From Vibrio sp. JC009 (lineage in GTDB: Bacteria; Pseudomonadota; Gammaproteobacteria; Enterobacterales; Vibrionaceae), in NCBI RefSeq assembly GCF_029016485.1, contig NZ_CP092107.1:620001-684000 (forward strand): 64,000 nt of DNA, written 5' to 3'. The notes under the pieces were generated by a model. The model saw nothing but the letters and a program-made list of their open reading frames with translations. It was not told the DNA's origin and made no database searches. The position numbers and the translations under genes were made by a program. Positions 52,863-60,303 of the stretch are shown piece after piece (position 1 is the first letter of the stretch; each line of letters starts with the position of its first letter).

Positions 52863-53516
52863 TTAATTATCCAGGAAATGATAATTATCTAAAAATCCAA
52901 TAAATTGTTTTGATACTTCACGCCAGTGAATTAAATGCATTTCTCTGGCACCAACAGCATCACCATTTTCAATTGCATCAACTAATTGATTATGTTCTGC
53001 AATTGAATCCCAAGGTAAAGGACGAAGTTTAATTACAATGTCCTTACAACGTTTATTCTGCTCATTATATTTCTTAGCAGTTTCAATCAACCTTGAGTTC
53101 CCTGTATATTCAAATATTGTCTCATGGAACATCCTGTCATGTTCAGCCCATTGAAAAACGTCATTATTTTCTAAGGCCAGGTTCATTAATTTTGTATATT
53201 CTCGCAAGTCACTTATTTGTTCTTCACTTAACTTATGATGAATACACAACTCAATGGCTGTTACTTCCAGGTGCGCTATCAGTTCATACAGCTCTTCTAT
53301 GTCTCTTCGCGACAGAGAACAGATACGCAAACCATGTCTTGGGTGAAGTTTTATCAGCCCATCTTCCTGCAATCTCAGCAGAGCTTCTCTAACCGGCGTT
53401 CTGCTGAATCCGCAGATTTCCACTGCTTCTTCTACTAATAACTGCTGACCAATTCTAAATTTATTCTCTAAAATCATCAGCTTAAGCTTTTCATATGCTT
53501 GTTCAGATAACTTCAT
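52863..53516 (-). CDS. GntR-family (FadR-type) regulator of the sugar locus
   Basis: A 217-residue regulator. The N-terminal winged helix has GFSRTPVREALLRLQEDGLIKLHPRHG (residues about 34-60), followed by the all-helical FCD ligand domain. FadR-type GntR proteins bind short inverted repeats and release them with sugar acids or organic acids. It lies between the two divergent arms, 79 bp upstream of the transketolase genes and 437 bp from rpiB, and repeated ATACG motifs occur in that gap. It probably controls both arms. Confidence 0.9.
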   Translation of the reverse strand: MKLSEQAYEKLKLMILENKFRIGQQLLVEEAVEICGFSRTPVREALLRLQEDGLIKLHPRHGLRICSLSRRDIEELYELIAHLEVTAIELCIHHKLSEEQISDLREYTKLMNLALENNDVFQWAEHDRMFHETIFEYTGNSRLIETAKKYNEQNKRCKDIVIKLRPLPWDSIAEHNQLVDAIENGDAVGAREMHLIHWREVSKQFIGFLDNYHFLDN

Positions 53517-53535
53517 TCCCTTTTTTACCTTCTTT

Positions 53536-53711
53536 CGTATTAACCTTTTTCAGTTTCATTATAGGCGTATACGTCCAAGCATACGTTAAAAAATTTTTTA
53601 ATTAATTTGTAAATTCATACGCAGTATAAGATAAGAAATTAGAATTAAATTTGAACTAAATCACGCAATAATACGTTTTTTAAATAAAAGATAATGTACA
53701 AAATAAATACG
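53536..53711. promoter_or_regulatory. Array of ATACG half-sites, candidate GntR operators
   Basis: ATACG or its complement occurs at 53,536, 53,566-53,573 (the palindrome cgtatacg), 53,581, 53,617, 53,671 and 53,707. The inverted pair around 53,566-53,585 looks like a full operator. The remaining intergenic DNA (53,712-53,839) is very AT-rich and shows no reading frame. Confidence 0.5.
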
Positions 53712-53839
53712 TTATCGTTTTTTAAATATACACAAACAGATCGAATATATATTTAAATACACAAATAAAATACCATTAAATATTAAATAAATTCTTTATT
53801 TTCTAACGCATTAATTAATGTATAAATTAAAATATTTTT

Positions 53840-53855
53840 CGTGATATATGTCAAA
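53840..53855 (+). promoter_or_regulatory. Possible CRP site
   Basis: The sequence cgtgatatatgtcaaa has GTGA-N6-TCAA, one change from the GTGA-N6-TCAC core, about 100 bp before rpiB. It would fit catabolite control of the sugar genes but is unproven. Confidence 0.4.
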
Positions 53856-53953
53856 TAGCATGAGACTTTAATTAGATTAACGGTAAAAAATATCTTAGCG
53901 TAATAATGTAATCAGAATAAATATCACACCCCACACCCTATTCGGAGAATATT

Positions 53954-54409
53954 ATGAATATTGCAATAGGTTGCGATGACGCAGCTGTTGATTTTAAAGA
54001 CACGCTAAAAGACTATCTTGTTGAATTAGGTTATGAATATACCGACTATAGTGAAGCCGCCGCTGACCAACCCAATTTATATGCTGATGTAGCAGAAAGA
54101 GTTGCCCGTTCGGTTGCAGATAATAAACATGAAAGAGGCCTTATTGTCTGTGGTACAGGAATTGGTGTTTCTATTATGGCAAATAAAGTTCCGGGTATTC
54201 GCGCGGCATTATGTCACGATGTTTTTTCAGCCGTCCGTGCCAGAAAAAGTAACGGCGCACAAATCATTACCATGGGCGCACGGGTCATTGGCCCTGAGCT
54301 GGCAAAAACCATCTTAAAAAGCTGGCTGGATGCCGACCAGATTGATGCCTCATCTCTGCCAAAAGTAGAGCGCATTATGGAACTTGAAAGCGCTATTTTA
54401 GCCAGCTAG
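53954..54409 (+). CDS. RpiB/LacAB-type sugar-phosphate isomerase
   Basis: A 151-residue enzyme with the RpiB pattern: IAIGCDDAAVDFKDTLKDYL at the start, ERGLIVCGTGIGVSIMANKVPGIRAALCHD with the catalytic Cys, and NGAQIITMGARVIG. RpiB relatives named EryI or DerI convert D-erythrulose 4-phosphate to D-erythrose 4-phosphate, a role that fits the DhaK and TpiA paralogue neighbours. It heads the right arm. The canonical ribose-5-phosphate reaction remains possible. Confidence 0.85.
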   Translation: MNIAIGCDDAAVDFKDTLKDYLVELGYEYTDYSEAAADQPNLYADVAERVARSVADNKHERGLIVCGTGIGVSIMANKVPGIRAALCHDVFSAVRARKSNGAQIITMGARVIGPELAKTILKSWLDADQIDASSLPKVERIMELESAILAS

Positions 54410-54419
54410 GAGATTTGTG

Positions 54420-55418
54420 ATGAGAAAGCCTAAAAAACTTTTAAACAACCCGGACGCTGTTGCAAGAGAACAGTTTGAAGGGTTTATGGTTGCCGCCGAT
54501 CACCTTGAAGCCATCGGCTCACTGACCGCCGCTATCCGCAAAGACTTCCGTCAGGATAAGGTAGCGATTGTTACCGGAGGCGGTGCCGGTCATGAACCAA
54601 TGTACGGCGGTTTTGTGGGTAACGGTCTGGCTGATGCGGTTGCCATTGGCGATGTATTTGCTGCGCCCGCTCCCGACACCATTATGGAAACCTGCTCGGC
54701 GCTGAACCCGGAAAAAGGCGTGATCTTCGTTTACGGTAACTACGCCGGCGACAATATGAACTTTGATATCGCCGCTGAGCTTCTTGAAGACGATGATATT
54801 AAATCCCACACGGTCCGTATTAACGATGATGTCCTTTCTGCGCCGAAATCCAACAGTGTAGAGCGACGCGGTATCGCAGGTGCTTTATATGTACTAAAAG
54901 CTGCCGGTGCTGCTGCAGAGCTTTACTACGAGTTCGACGATGTTGTCGCCGCCACAGAAAAGGCACTGGCACATACCGCATCTGTTGGTGTTGCCCTGGG
55001 CCCCTGCGCTATTCCGCGCAATAACACCTTTAACTTCAACATTGCCGATGACGAAATAGAGATCGGCATGGGCCTGCACGGCGAACCCGGCGTTGGCAAA
55101 ACTAAGCTGGGAACGGCTGACGATACCGTTAATGAGTTAATGGATAAGCTGATTGAAGATCTGCAACTGAAATCGGGCGATGAAGTTTGTGTACTGGTAA
55201 ATAACCTGGGCGCTTCTACCCAGATGGAGCTTCTTATTGCGAACCGAGCTGTCAGCCACTACCTTGCTGAAAAAAGCATTGCCATTCATGACTGTCTTGT
55301 TGGCAGCTACTGCACCTCTTTGGAGATGTCCGGTTACTCCATCTCCCTGTTCAAGCTTGATGAACAACTAAAACGCCTGTACGACCACTCCTGCCACTCT
55401 TTTGCCCTGAGGAAATAA
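54420..55418 (+). CDS. Dihydroxyacetone/erythrulose kinase, DhaK subunit
   Basis: A 332-residue DAK1-domain protein. VTGGGAGHEPMYGGFVGNG, NYAGDNMNFD and the covalent-binding histidine in GMGLHGEPGVG are conserved. The ATG at 54,420 follows aggag by 7 nt; GTG at 54,417 also opens the frame. With DhaL it forms a two-subunit kinase for dihydroxyacetone or an erythrulose. No PTS-type DhaM gene is in the window, so phosphate could come from ATP. In L-erythrulose kinase (LerK) the same two domains sit in one chain. Confidence 0.88.
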   Translation: MRKPKKLLNNPDAVAREQFEGFMVAADHLEAIGSLTAAIRKDFRQDKVAIVTGGGAGHEPMYGGFVGNGLADAVAIGDVFAAPAPDTIMETCSALNPEKGVIFVYGNYAGDNMNFDIAAELLEDDDIKSHTVRINDDVLSAPKSNSVERRGIAGALYVLKAAGAAAELYYEFDDVVAATEKALAHTASVGVALGPCAIPRNNTFNFNIADDEIEIGMGLHGEPGVGKTKLGTADDTVNELMDKLIEDLQLKSGDEVCVLVNNLGASTQMELLIANRAVSHYLAEKSIAIHDCLVGSYCTSLEMSGYSISLFKLDEQLKRLYDHSCHSFALRK

Positions 55419-55420
55419 TA

Positions 55421-56056
55421 ATGAATACACGTGAAACAATTGAGATGATGCAACTTGTCGCCAGAAATATGGTTGCAAGCGAACCAATGCTGACTAAGTA
55501 CGACCAGGTTATCGGCGACGGTGACCATGGCCTTGGCATTGAACGTGGTTTTTCTAATGTCGACACCTACCTGAATGACAATTTCTCAGCAAAAGATGTG
55601 GGCGATGTGATGACAAAAGTCGGCACTAAGCTGATGTCGACGATGGGCGGCGCATCCGGTGCGATTTTCGGCACCCTGTTCAGAGCCGGAGGTAAGGCGA
55701 TTGCCGGTGAAGAGCAACTGACAACATCGGTTTTAGCCCGCTTTCTGGAAGCCGGACTTGAAGGTATCTATAAACGCGGCGGTGCAGATGAAGGCGCAAA
55801 GACCATGATTGATGCCCTGGCCCCTGCTATGCGCAAGGCTCATGAACTTTCCGGCACAGATTTCAGAGAAGCGATTGAAGCTGTTACCGATGCTGCTCAG
55901 CAAGGTGTTGAGAAAACCAAGGATATGATCGCCACAACAGGTAAAGCAAAGACTCTGGGTGAGCGTTCTCTGGGTCACCCGGATCCGGGCGCAATCTCTA
56001 TGTCTCTGATCCTGAAGTTTATGGCTGAGTACGCCTGCGCTGAGGTAGCAGCATGA
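55421..56056 (+). CDS. Dihydroxyacetone/erythrulose kinase, DhaL subunit
   Basis: A 211-residue DAK2-domain protein with the nucleotide-binding helices typical of DhaL: YDQVIGDGDHGLGIERGF (the DGDHG metal site), MGGASGAIFGTLFRAGG and LGERSLGHPDPGAISM near the end. It starts 2 nt after dhaK. DhaL carries the nucleotide and transfers phosphate to the DhaK-bound ketose. It overlaps the following tpiA-like gene by 4 bp, so the genes are coupled. Confidence 0.9.
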   Translation: MNTRETIEMMQLVARNMVASEPMLTKYDQVIGDGDHGLGIERGFSNVDTYLNDNFSAKDVGDVMTKVGTKLMSTMGGASGAIFGTLFRAGGKAIAGEEQLTTSVLARFLEAGLEGIYKRGGADEGAKTMIDALAPAMRKAHELSGTDFREAIEAVTDAAQQGVEKTKDMIATTGKAKTLGERSLGHPDPGAISMSLILKFMAEYACAEVAA

Positions 56057-56826
56057 AAAAAATATGGCTAGGTTCCAGCTGGAAAATGAACAAAACGTCC
56101 GCTGAGGTTGCGGCGTTTTGTGAAACCATCCAGCCGATTTTAGAAGAGACACCAGACGCAATTCAGACATTTCTGATCCCGCCCTTCCCCTATGTCAGAG
56201 AGGTGGCAGAAAAACTGAGTAAGTACGGAACCCGAATCGGTGTGCAGAATATCTGCTGGGCAAAAGAAGGCGCCTTTACCGGTGAGGTTTCTGCGGATAT
56301 GGCAAAAGATATCGGCGCAACCATTGTCGAAATCGGCCACTCTGAACGCCGGGCGATGTTTAATGAAACCGACGCAACGGTGAATAAAAAGGTAAGAGCC
56401 TCACTGCTTGCCGGATTAAAGCCTCTTATCTGTGTTGGTGACAGTGCAGATGAAAAGCGCTGGGGCGTATCGGCAGAATCCATCGTCCGTCAGGTAAAAA
56501 TTGCGCTGTTCGGGATCAGCAGAGAAGAGCTGAAAAACGTCATCATTGCTTATGAACCCGTCTGGGCAATCGGCGAGAGCGGTGTTCCGGCATCTCCCCA
56601 CGAAGCGGAAGACGGTCTGAAAGCAATTAAAGAAGCTTTGATTGATATGTACGGCAGAGAGGATGCGCAGCAGATCGTGCTGCTGTACGGGGGCAGTGTA
56701 CATCAGGACAACGCCGCAGAGCTCATTCAGCAGCCAAGCATTGACGGCCTGTTTGTTGGCAGAGCTGCATGGAACGCTCAGGGATACGCAGCGCTGCTGT
56801 CTATCGTTGAATCTTACTGCAAATAG
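56053..56826 (+). CDS. Triosephosphate-isomerase paralogue, EryH/LerI type
   Basis: A 257-residue TIM-fold enzyme starting MKKIWLGSSWKMNKTSAEV. In true TpiA the motif is N-W-K-M-x; here the Asn is replaced by Ser (SSWKMN), as in the EryH/LerI tetrulose-phosphate isomerases. The catalytic His (VEIGHSERRAMF), Glu (IAYEPVWAIGESGVPAS) and phosphate loop (LLYGGSVHQDN) are intact. QNICWAKEGAFTGEVSADMAK and IDGLFVGRAAWNAQGY match that subgroup. It likely converts L-erythrulose 1-phosphate to D-erythrulose 4-phosphate, though dihydroxyacetone phosphate cannot be excluded. Confidence 0.82.
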   Translation: MKKIWLGSSWKMNKTSAEVAAFCETIQPILEETPDAIQTFLIPPFPYVREVAEKLSKYGTRIGVQNICWAKEGAFTGEVSADMAKDIGATIVEIGHSERRAMFNETDATVNKKVRASLLAGLKPLICVGDSADEKRWGVSAESIVRQVKIALFGISREELKNVIIAYEPVWAIGESGVPASPHEAEDGLKAIKEALIDMYGREDAQQIVLLYGGSVHQDNAAELIQQPSIDGLFVGRAAWNAQGYAALLSIVESYCK

Positions 56827-56835
56827 AGGTGAACT

Positions 56836-57705
56836 GTGAAAGATAACTTTTCCATCAGTACAGTCGCCTACTCCGGCTACAGCATGGAGCAAGCGCTTGA
56901 TTCAATTCACTCCCTCGGTGTTTACAATATTGAGTTAGCACTGATTCAGGGCGCCGTTTATGACCTTGATGAGGAGAGTGTATCTGAAGCCAATGTCAGG
57001 TATATCCGTAACCTGCTCAACCAGAGAAACATGCGCTGTACTTCTCTGGCTGCGCACTGCCATATGACACTGGAAAACTGTAACGAACTGCTTCTCAAGC
57101 GGGTCAATCTGGCGAACCTTCTGGACTGTCCGCGCCTGATACTTTACGCCCCGCGAAACGGCAATATGAGTCAGTTCCAGCACGCCGCCAGTAAAGCCAT
57201 CGCCAGAGCCGAAGAGCTGAGAATACAGATTCTGATAGAAAATGTCGGCGATCAGCAACCCTATATGCTCAACGACTCCAGAGACTTTAATCCTGTACTG
57301 AATGATTATTTCTCTGAGGTAATGGGAATTAATTTTGATCCGGGCAACCTCGCCTCTCACAGACCGGAAAACGATCTGCTGTATGACACGGTTCAGAGCC
57401 TGGATGTCGCCGAGCATATCCATATCAAGGATCTGGTTCTTGACGGCGACAGCTATGAGTTCTGCGCCATCGGTGACGGGATTTGCCAGTATCCGGAGCT
57501 GTTCGAGCACGTCTCCAGATACAAGAAGATGCCGTTTTTCAGTATCGAAGCGCCCTTTGCTCTGATCAGAAAAACCGATGGCCGGGCGATGCTGAAACCA
57601 AAGCAGGAGATCCTGCCTTTAGATGAGATAAATAGCAGGCTCAAAGCTTCTGTTGAGATGATAATGGAAAGCCAGAGTTGCAGAAAGAAAACATTGAAAT
57701 GTTAA
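56836..57705 (+). CDS. Second sugar isomerase/epimerase TIM barrel
   Basis: A 289-residue protein of the xylose-isomerase-like TIM-barrel family. It starts ISTVAYSGYSMEQALDSIHSLGVYNIELAL, has the metal-binding pattern QILIENVGDQQPYM, VMGINFDPGNLASHRP and HIHIKDLVLDG, and ends with FSIEAPFALIRKT. It could epimerise or isomerise the substrate or its phosphate, by analogy with EryC. It is the last gene of the right arm, 9 bp after the tpiA-like gene, and shares a fold but little detail with the 49,955 protein. Confidence 0.75.
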   Translation: MKDNFSISTVAYSGYSMEQALDSIHSLGVYNIELALIQGAVYDLDEESVSEANVRYIRNLLNQRNMRCTSLAAHCHMTLENCNELLLKRVNLANLLDCPRLILYAPRNGNMSQFQHAASKAIARAEELRIQILIENVGDQQPYMLNDSRDFNPVLNDYFSEVMGINFDPGNLASHRPENDLLYDTVQSLDVAEHIHIKDLVLDGDSYEFCAIGDGICQYPELFEHVSRYKKMPFFSIEAPFALIRKTDGRAMLKPKQEILPLDEINSRLKASVEMIMESQSCRKKTLKC

Positions 57706-57736
57706 CGGCAATAGTTAAATCACTCACCAGACCCTC

Positions 57737-57760
57737 ATTCCCACGCTCCCGCGTGGGAAT
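57737..57760. repeat. REP-like palindrome, copy 4
   Basis: Perfect 10-bp arms attcccacgc / gcgtgggaat with loop tccc lie between convergent genes. The flank ctggtaactttga is the complement of a segment beside copy 3 at about 34,820, so the repeat unit is longer than the hairpin. Confidence 0.75.
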
Positions 57761-57813
57761 ACATACCAAAGCTGGTAACTTTGAATCTGATATGCACTCC
57801 CACCAACTACATT

Positions 57814-59064
57814 CTACTGCTTACGCTTTTTCTTCTTTTTCCCCGTACCGGCTGGCTTTGCACGTGGTTTCGTCGGTGCAAAGTAGGCTTCGCTTTGATC
57901 CTCTTCCACTTCAAAACCCTCAACCTGCTCACGCTCAAGCTGGAACTTATTTTTCTTCTCTATCACTTTAAAGTGGTGATAGTCATCGTAATCAATAAGC
58001 GATAACCCAAGGCCGACTTCGCCCGCACGACCACTGCGCCCGATTCGGTGCATATAGTCAGCAGGGCTGCGTGGAAGGTCAAAGTTAATAACCACTGGCA
58101 GTTTTTCTATATCAAGACCACGAGCTGCGATATCGGTCGCAATAAGCACTTGAATCTCACCAGACTTAAAGCCTTCAAGCACGCGAGTACGAGCGCCTTG
58201 CCCCTTGTCACCATGGAAAACCTCCGCGGTGATACCGCGTTTTGACAGTTTTTGAGCCAGGTGGTTACAGGCATTCTTGGCATTCACAAAAATCAAAGTC
58301 TGTCGCCACTGGTGCTGTTTTATCAGGTGCGCAAGTACTGCGGTCTTCTGACCTTTATTGACACTAAACACACGCTGTACCAAGGTACTGGCTTCCGCAC
58401 TCTGTAACTGGACTTCAACGGGATCGTGCAGCAAGCCCTTCACCAGGTTCGTAACTTTTTCAGGGAAAGTGGCAGAAAACAGCAGTGTCTGCTTCTTCTC
58501 GGGTAGTAGTGCAAGAATCTTATTGAGTTCGTCGGTAAATCCAAGGCTCAACATACGGTCGGCTTCATCAAGGACGAGTGTTTTTACCTGGTCCAGCTTG
58601 ATGGCGTTGCTGGATACCAGATCCAACAGGCGGCCCGGAGTTGCGACAATAACGTCACTACCTCCACGAAGCGCCAGCATTTGAGGGTTCACCGATACGC
58701 CACCAAATACCGCAACCGTTTTGATCTTATCTCTAAGATGGTACGAGTAGGATTTAACCTTGTAAGCCACCTGTGATGCCAGCTCACGAGTTGGAACCAA
58801 AATCAGATGAGACACAAAGTTGCCACGACGGTTACGTGATGCATCTTGCTGGTAGATCTTTTGCAGAATTGGCAACGCAAAAGCGGCGGTTTTACCAGAA
58901 CCGGTATTGGCACCACCAACAATATCCCGCCCTTCAAGTACGTGAGGAATGGTATGGGACTGAATTGGAGTCGGCTGGCTATATTCCAGGGATTCCAGTC
59001 GCTCGACTAAGGTTGGAATCAAACCAAGATCGGCAAATGTCACTTGCTGTGTGTTATCTGTCAT
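57814..59064 (-). CDS. DEAD-box ATP-dependent RNA helicase, RhlE-like
   Basis: A 416-residue RNA helicase with motifs in order: the Q motif SQPTPIQSHTIP, ANTGSGKTAAF (I), LVPTRELASQ (Ia), ATPGRLLDL (Ib), VLDEADRML (II), FSATFP (III), LIFVNAKNACN (IV), IATDIAARGLDIEKLP (V) and HRIGRSGRAGE (VI). The C-terminal tail is basic (PAGTGKKKKKRKQ), probably binding RNA. It unwinds structured RNA in ribosome assembly or decay. It appears monocistronic. Confidence 0.94.
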   Translation of the reverse strand: MTDNTQQVTFADLGLIPTLVERLESLEYSQPTPIQSHTIPHVLEGRDIVGGANTGSGKTAAFALPILQKIYQQDASRNRRGNFVSHLILVPTRELASQVAYKVKSYSYHLRDKIKTVAVFGGVSVNPQMLALRGGSDVIVATPGRLLDLVSSNAIKLDQVKTLVLDEADRMLSLGFTDELNKILALLPEKKQTLLFSATFPEKVTNLVKGLLHDPVEVQLQSAEASTLVQRVFSVNKGQKTAVLAHLIKQHQWRQTLIFVNAKNACNHLAQKLSKRGITAEVFHGDKGQGARTRVLEGFKSGEIQVLIATDIAARGLDIEKLPVVINFDLPRSPADYMHRIGRSGRAGEVGLGLSLIDYDDYHHFKVIEKKNKFQLEREQVEGFEVEEDQSEAYFAPTKPRAKPAGTGKKKKKRKQ

Positions 59065-59253
59065 TACAATGAGTGGCTCAGTGCTGGGTAAAAGGCGTGT
59101 ATCTTATGCTATTTGCCGCAAAGATGTTAGCGATAATGAACTAAACAGAAAATTAGCTGGAGGAATGCCACTCAACCATAAAGTCGTACCAATTAGTATC
59201 GCATTTACTAATTAGTAATTGATTTACGACTTCAGGTTATATTCGCGAAGCTT

Positions 59254-60303
59254 TTAAACCGTATGCGCCTGCAACTGCTCCGGCGTTTCTGAAAAAGCTG
59301 CGCCGATTTCCAGAATTGTAGGCAGTGCCTGCATAAATGCTTCGACGACTTTAGGGTCAAAATGCTTACCCGATTCGTTTTGGATGTACTCCAGCGCATC
59401 CTCAACCGGCCATGGCTTTTTGTACGGACGCTCAGAAGTTAAGGCATCAAACACATCGGCGATGGCACAGATACGGCTGGTTAGCGGAATATCCTCCCCT
59501 GCCAGCCCGTCAGGGTAACCGGTGCCGTCCCAGCGTTCATGGTGCGTTCGGGCTATGATCCCGGCTTCCTGAATAAGCGAAGAGTGTTGTGAATCGCCAA
59601 GGATCCTTTCACCAATCAGAGTGTGGAACTTCATGATTTTCCACTCTTCCGAGTCCAGTTTTCCTGGTTTTTTAAGAATATGATCAGGGATACCTAGTTT
59701 ACCGATATCATGCATTGCGGCGGCATCCTGCATCAGCTCCGCCTGTGCCTCTGAAAGGCCGTAAGCCAGTGCGATAGCATGTGCAGAACGGCTCATCCGG
59801 ATGACATGAAAGCCGGTTTCATTGTCCTTAAACTCAGCAGCACGTCCCAATTGCTGAACCATAATGGTCCGGGTTTCACGCAGCTCTTTGGTCTGCTCCT
59901 GAACCTGGCGGAACATCTCTTTGGTCTGGTTATACAGAGCAAGGTGAGAGCGGATCCGGCTTTTAAGCACTAAAGGCATTGGTGGCTTGGTCACATAGTC
60001 AACCGCACCGGCCTCAAAGCCTTTGATTTCATCAATGCCTTCACTTTTTGCGGTAACAAAGACAACGGGAATATCACGGGTGCGGATATCTTTTTTGAGT
60101 CTCCGGCAGGTTTCGTATCCGTCCATTTCCGGCATAATTATATCAAGCAGGATAAGATCCGGCTGTGGCTCAGTCACAGCTGCTTTTAACGCTATTTCAC
60201 CACTGGTTGCCACTTTCAGCTTGTAGTCATCCGCCAGGATGGTACGCAGTGCATCAATATTGCTAACGACATCATCAACAATCAGCAAAATCGGTTTTAT
60301 CAT
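59254..60303 (-). CDS. Response regulator with HD-GYP output domain
   Basis: A 349-residue protein. Residues about 1-125 form a receiver domain with the phospho-acceptor in PDLILLDIIMPEMDG (Asp near 54), a helical linker follows, and residues about 155-345 form an HD-GYP domain with MHDIGKLGIPDHILKKPG and HHERWDGTGYPDGLAG. The full motif set predicts cyclic di-GMP phosphodiesterase activity switched by phosphorylation. Its start overlaps the end of the hybrid kinase gene by 4 bp, so that kinase is the obvious partner. Confidence 0.93.
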   Translation of the reverse strand: MIKPILLIVDDVVSNIDALRTILADDYKLKVATSGEIALKAAVTEPQPDLILLDIIMPEMDGYETCRRLKKDIRTRDIPVVFVTAKSEGIDEIKGFEAGAVDYVTKPPMPLVLKSRIRSHLALYNQTKEMFRQVQEQTKELRETRTIMVQQLGRAAEFKDNETGFHVIRMSRSAHAIALAYGLSEAQAELMQDAAAMHDIGKLGIPDHILKKPGKLDSEEWKIMKFHTLIGERILGDSQHSSLIQEAGIIARTHHERWDGTGYPDGLAGEDIPLTSRICAIADVFDALTSERPYKKPWPVEDALEYIQNESGKHFDPKVVEAFMQALPTILEIGAAFSETPEQLQAHTV

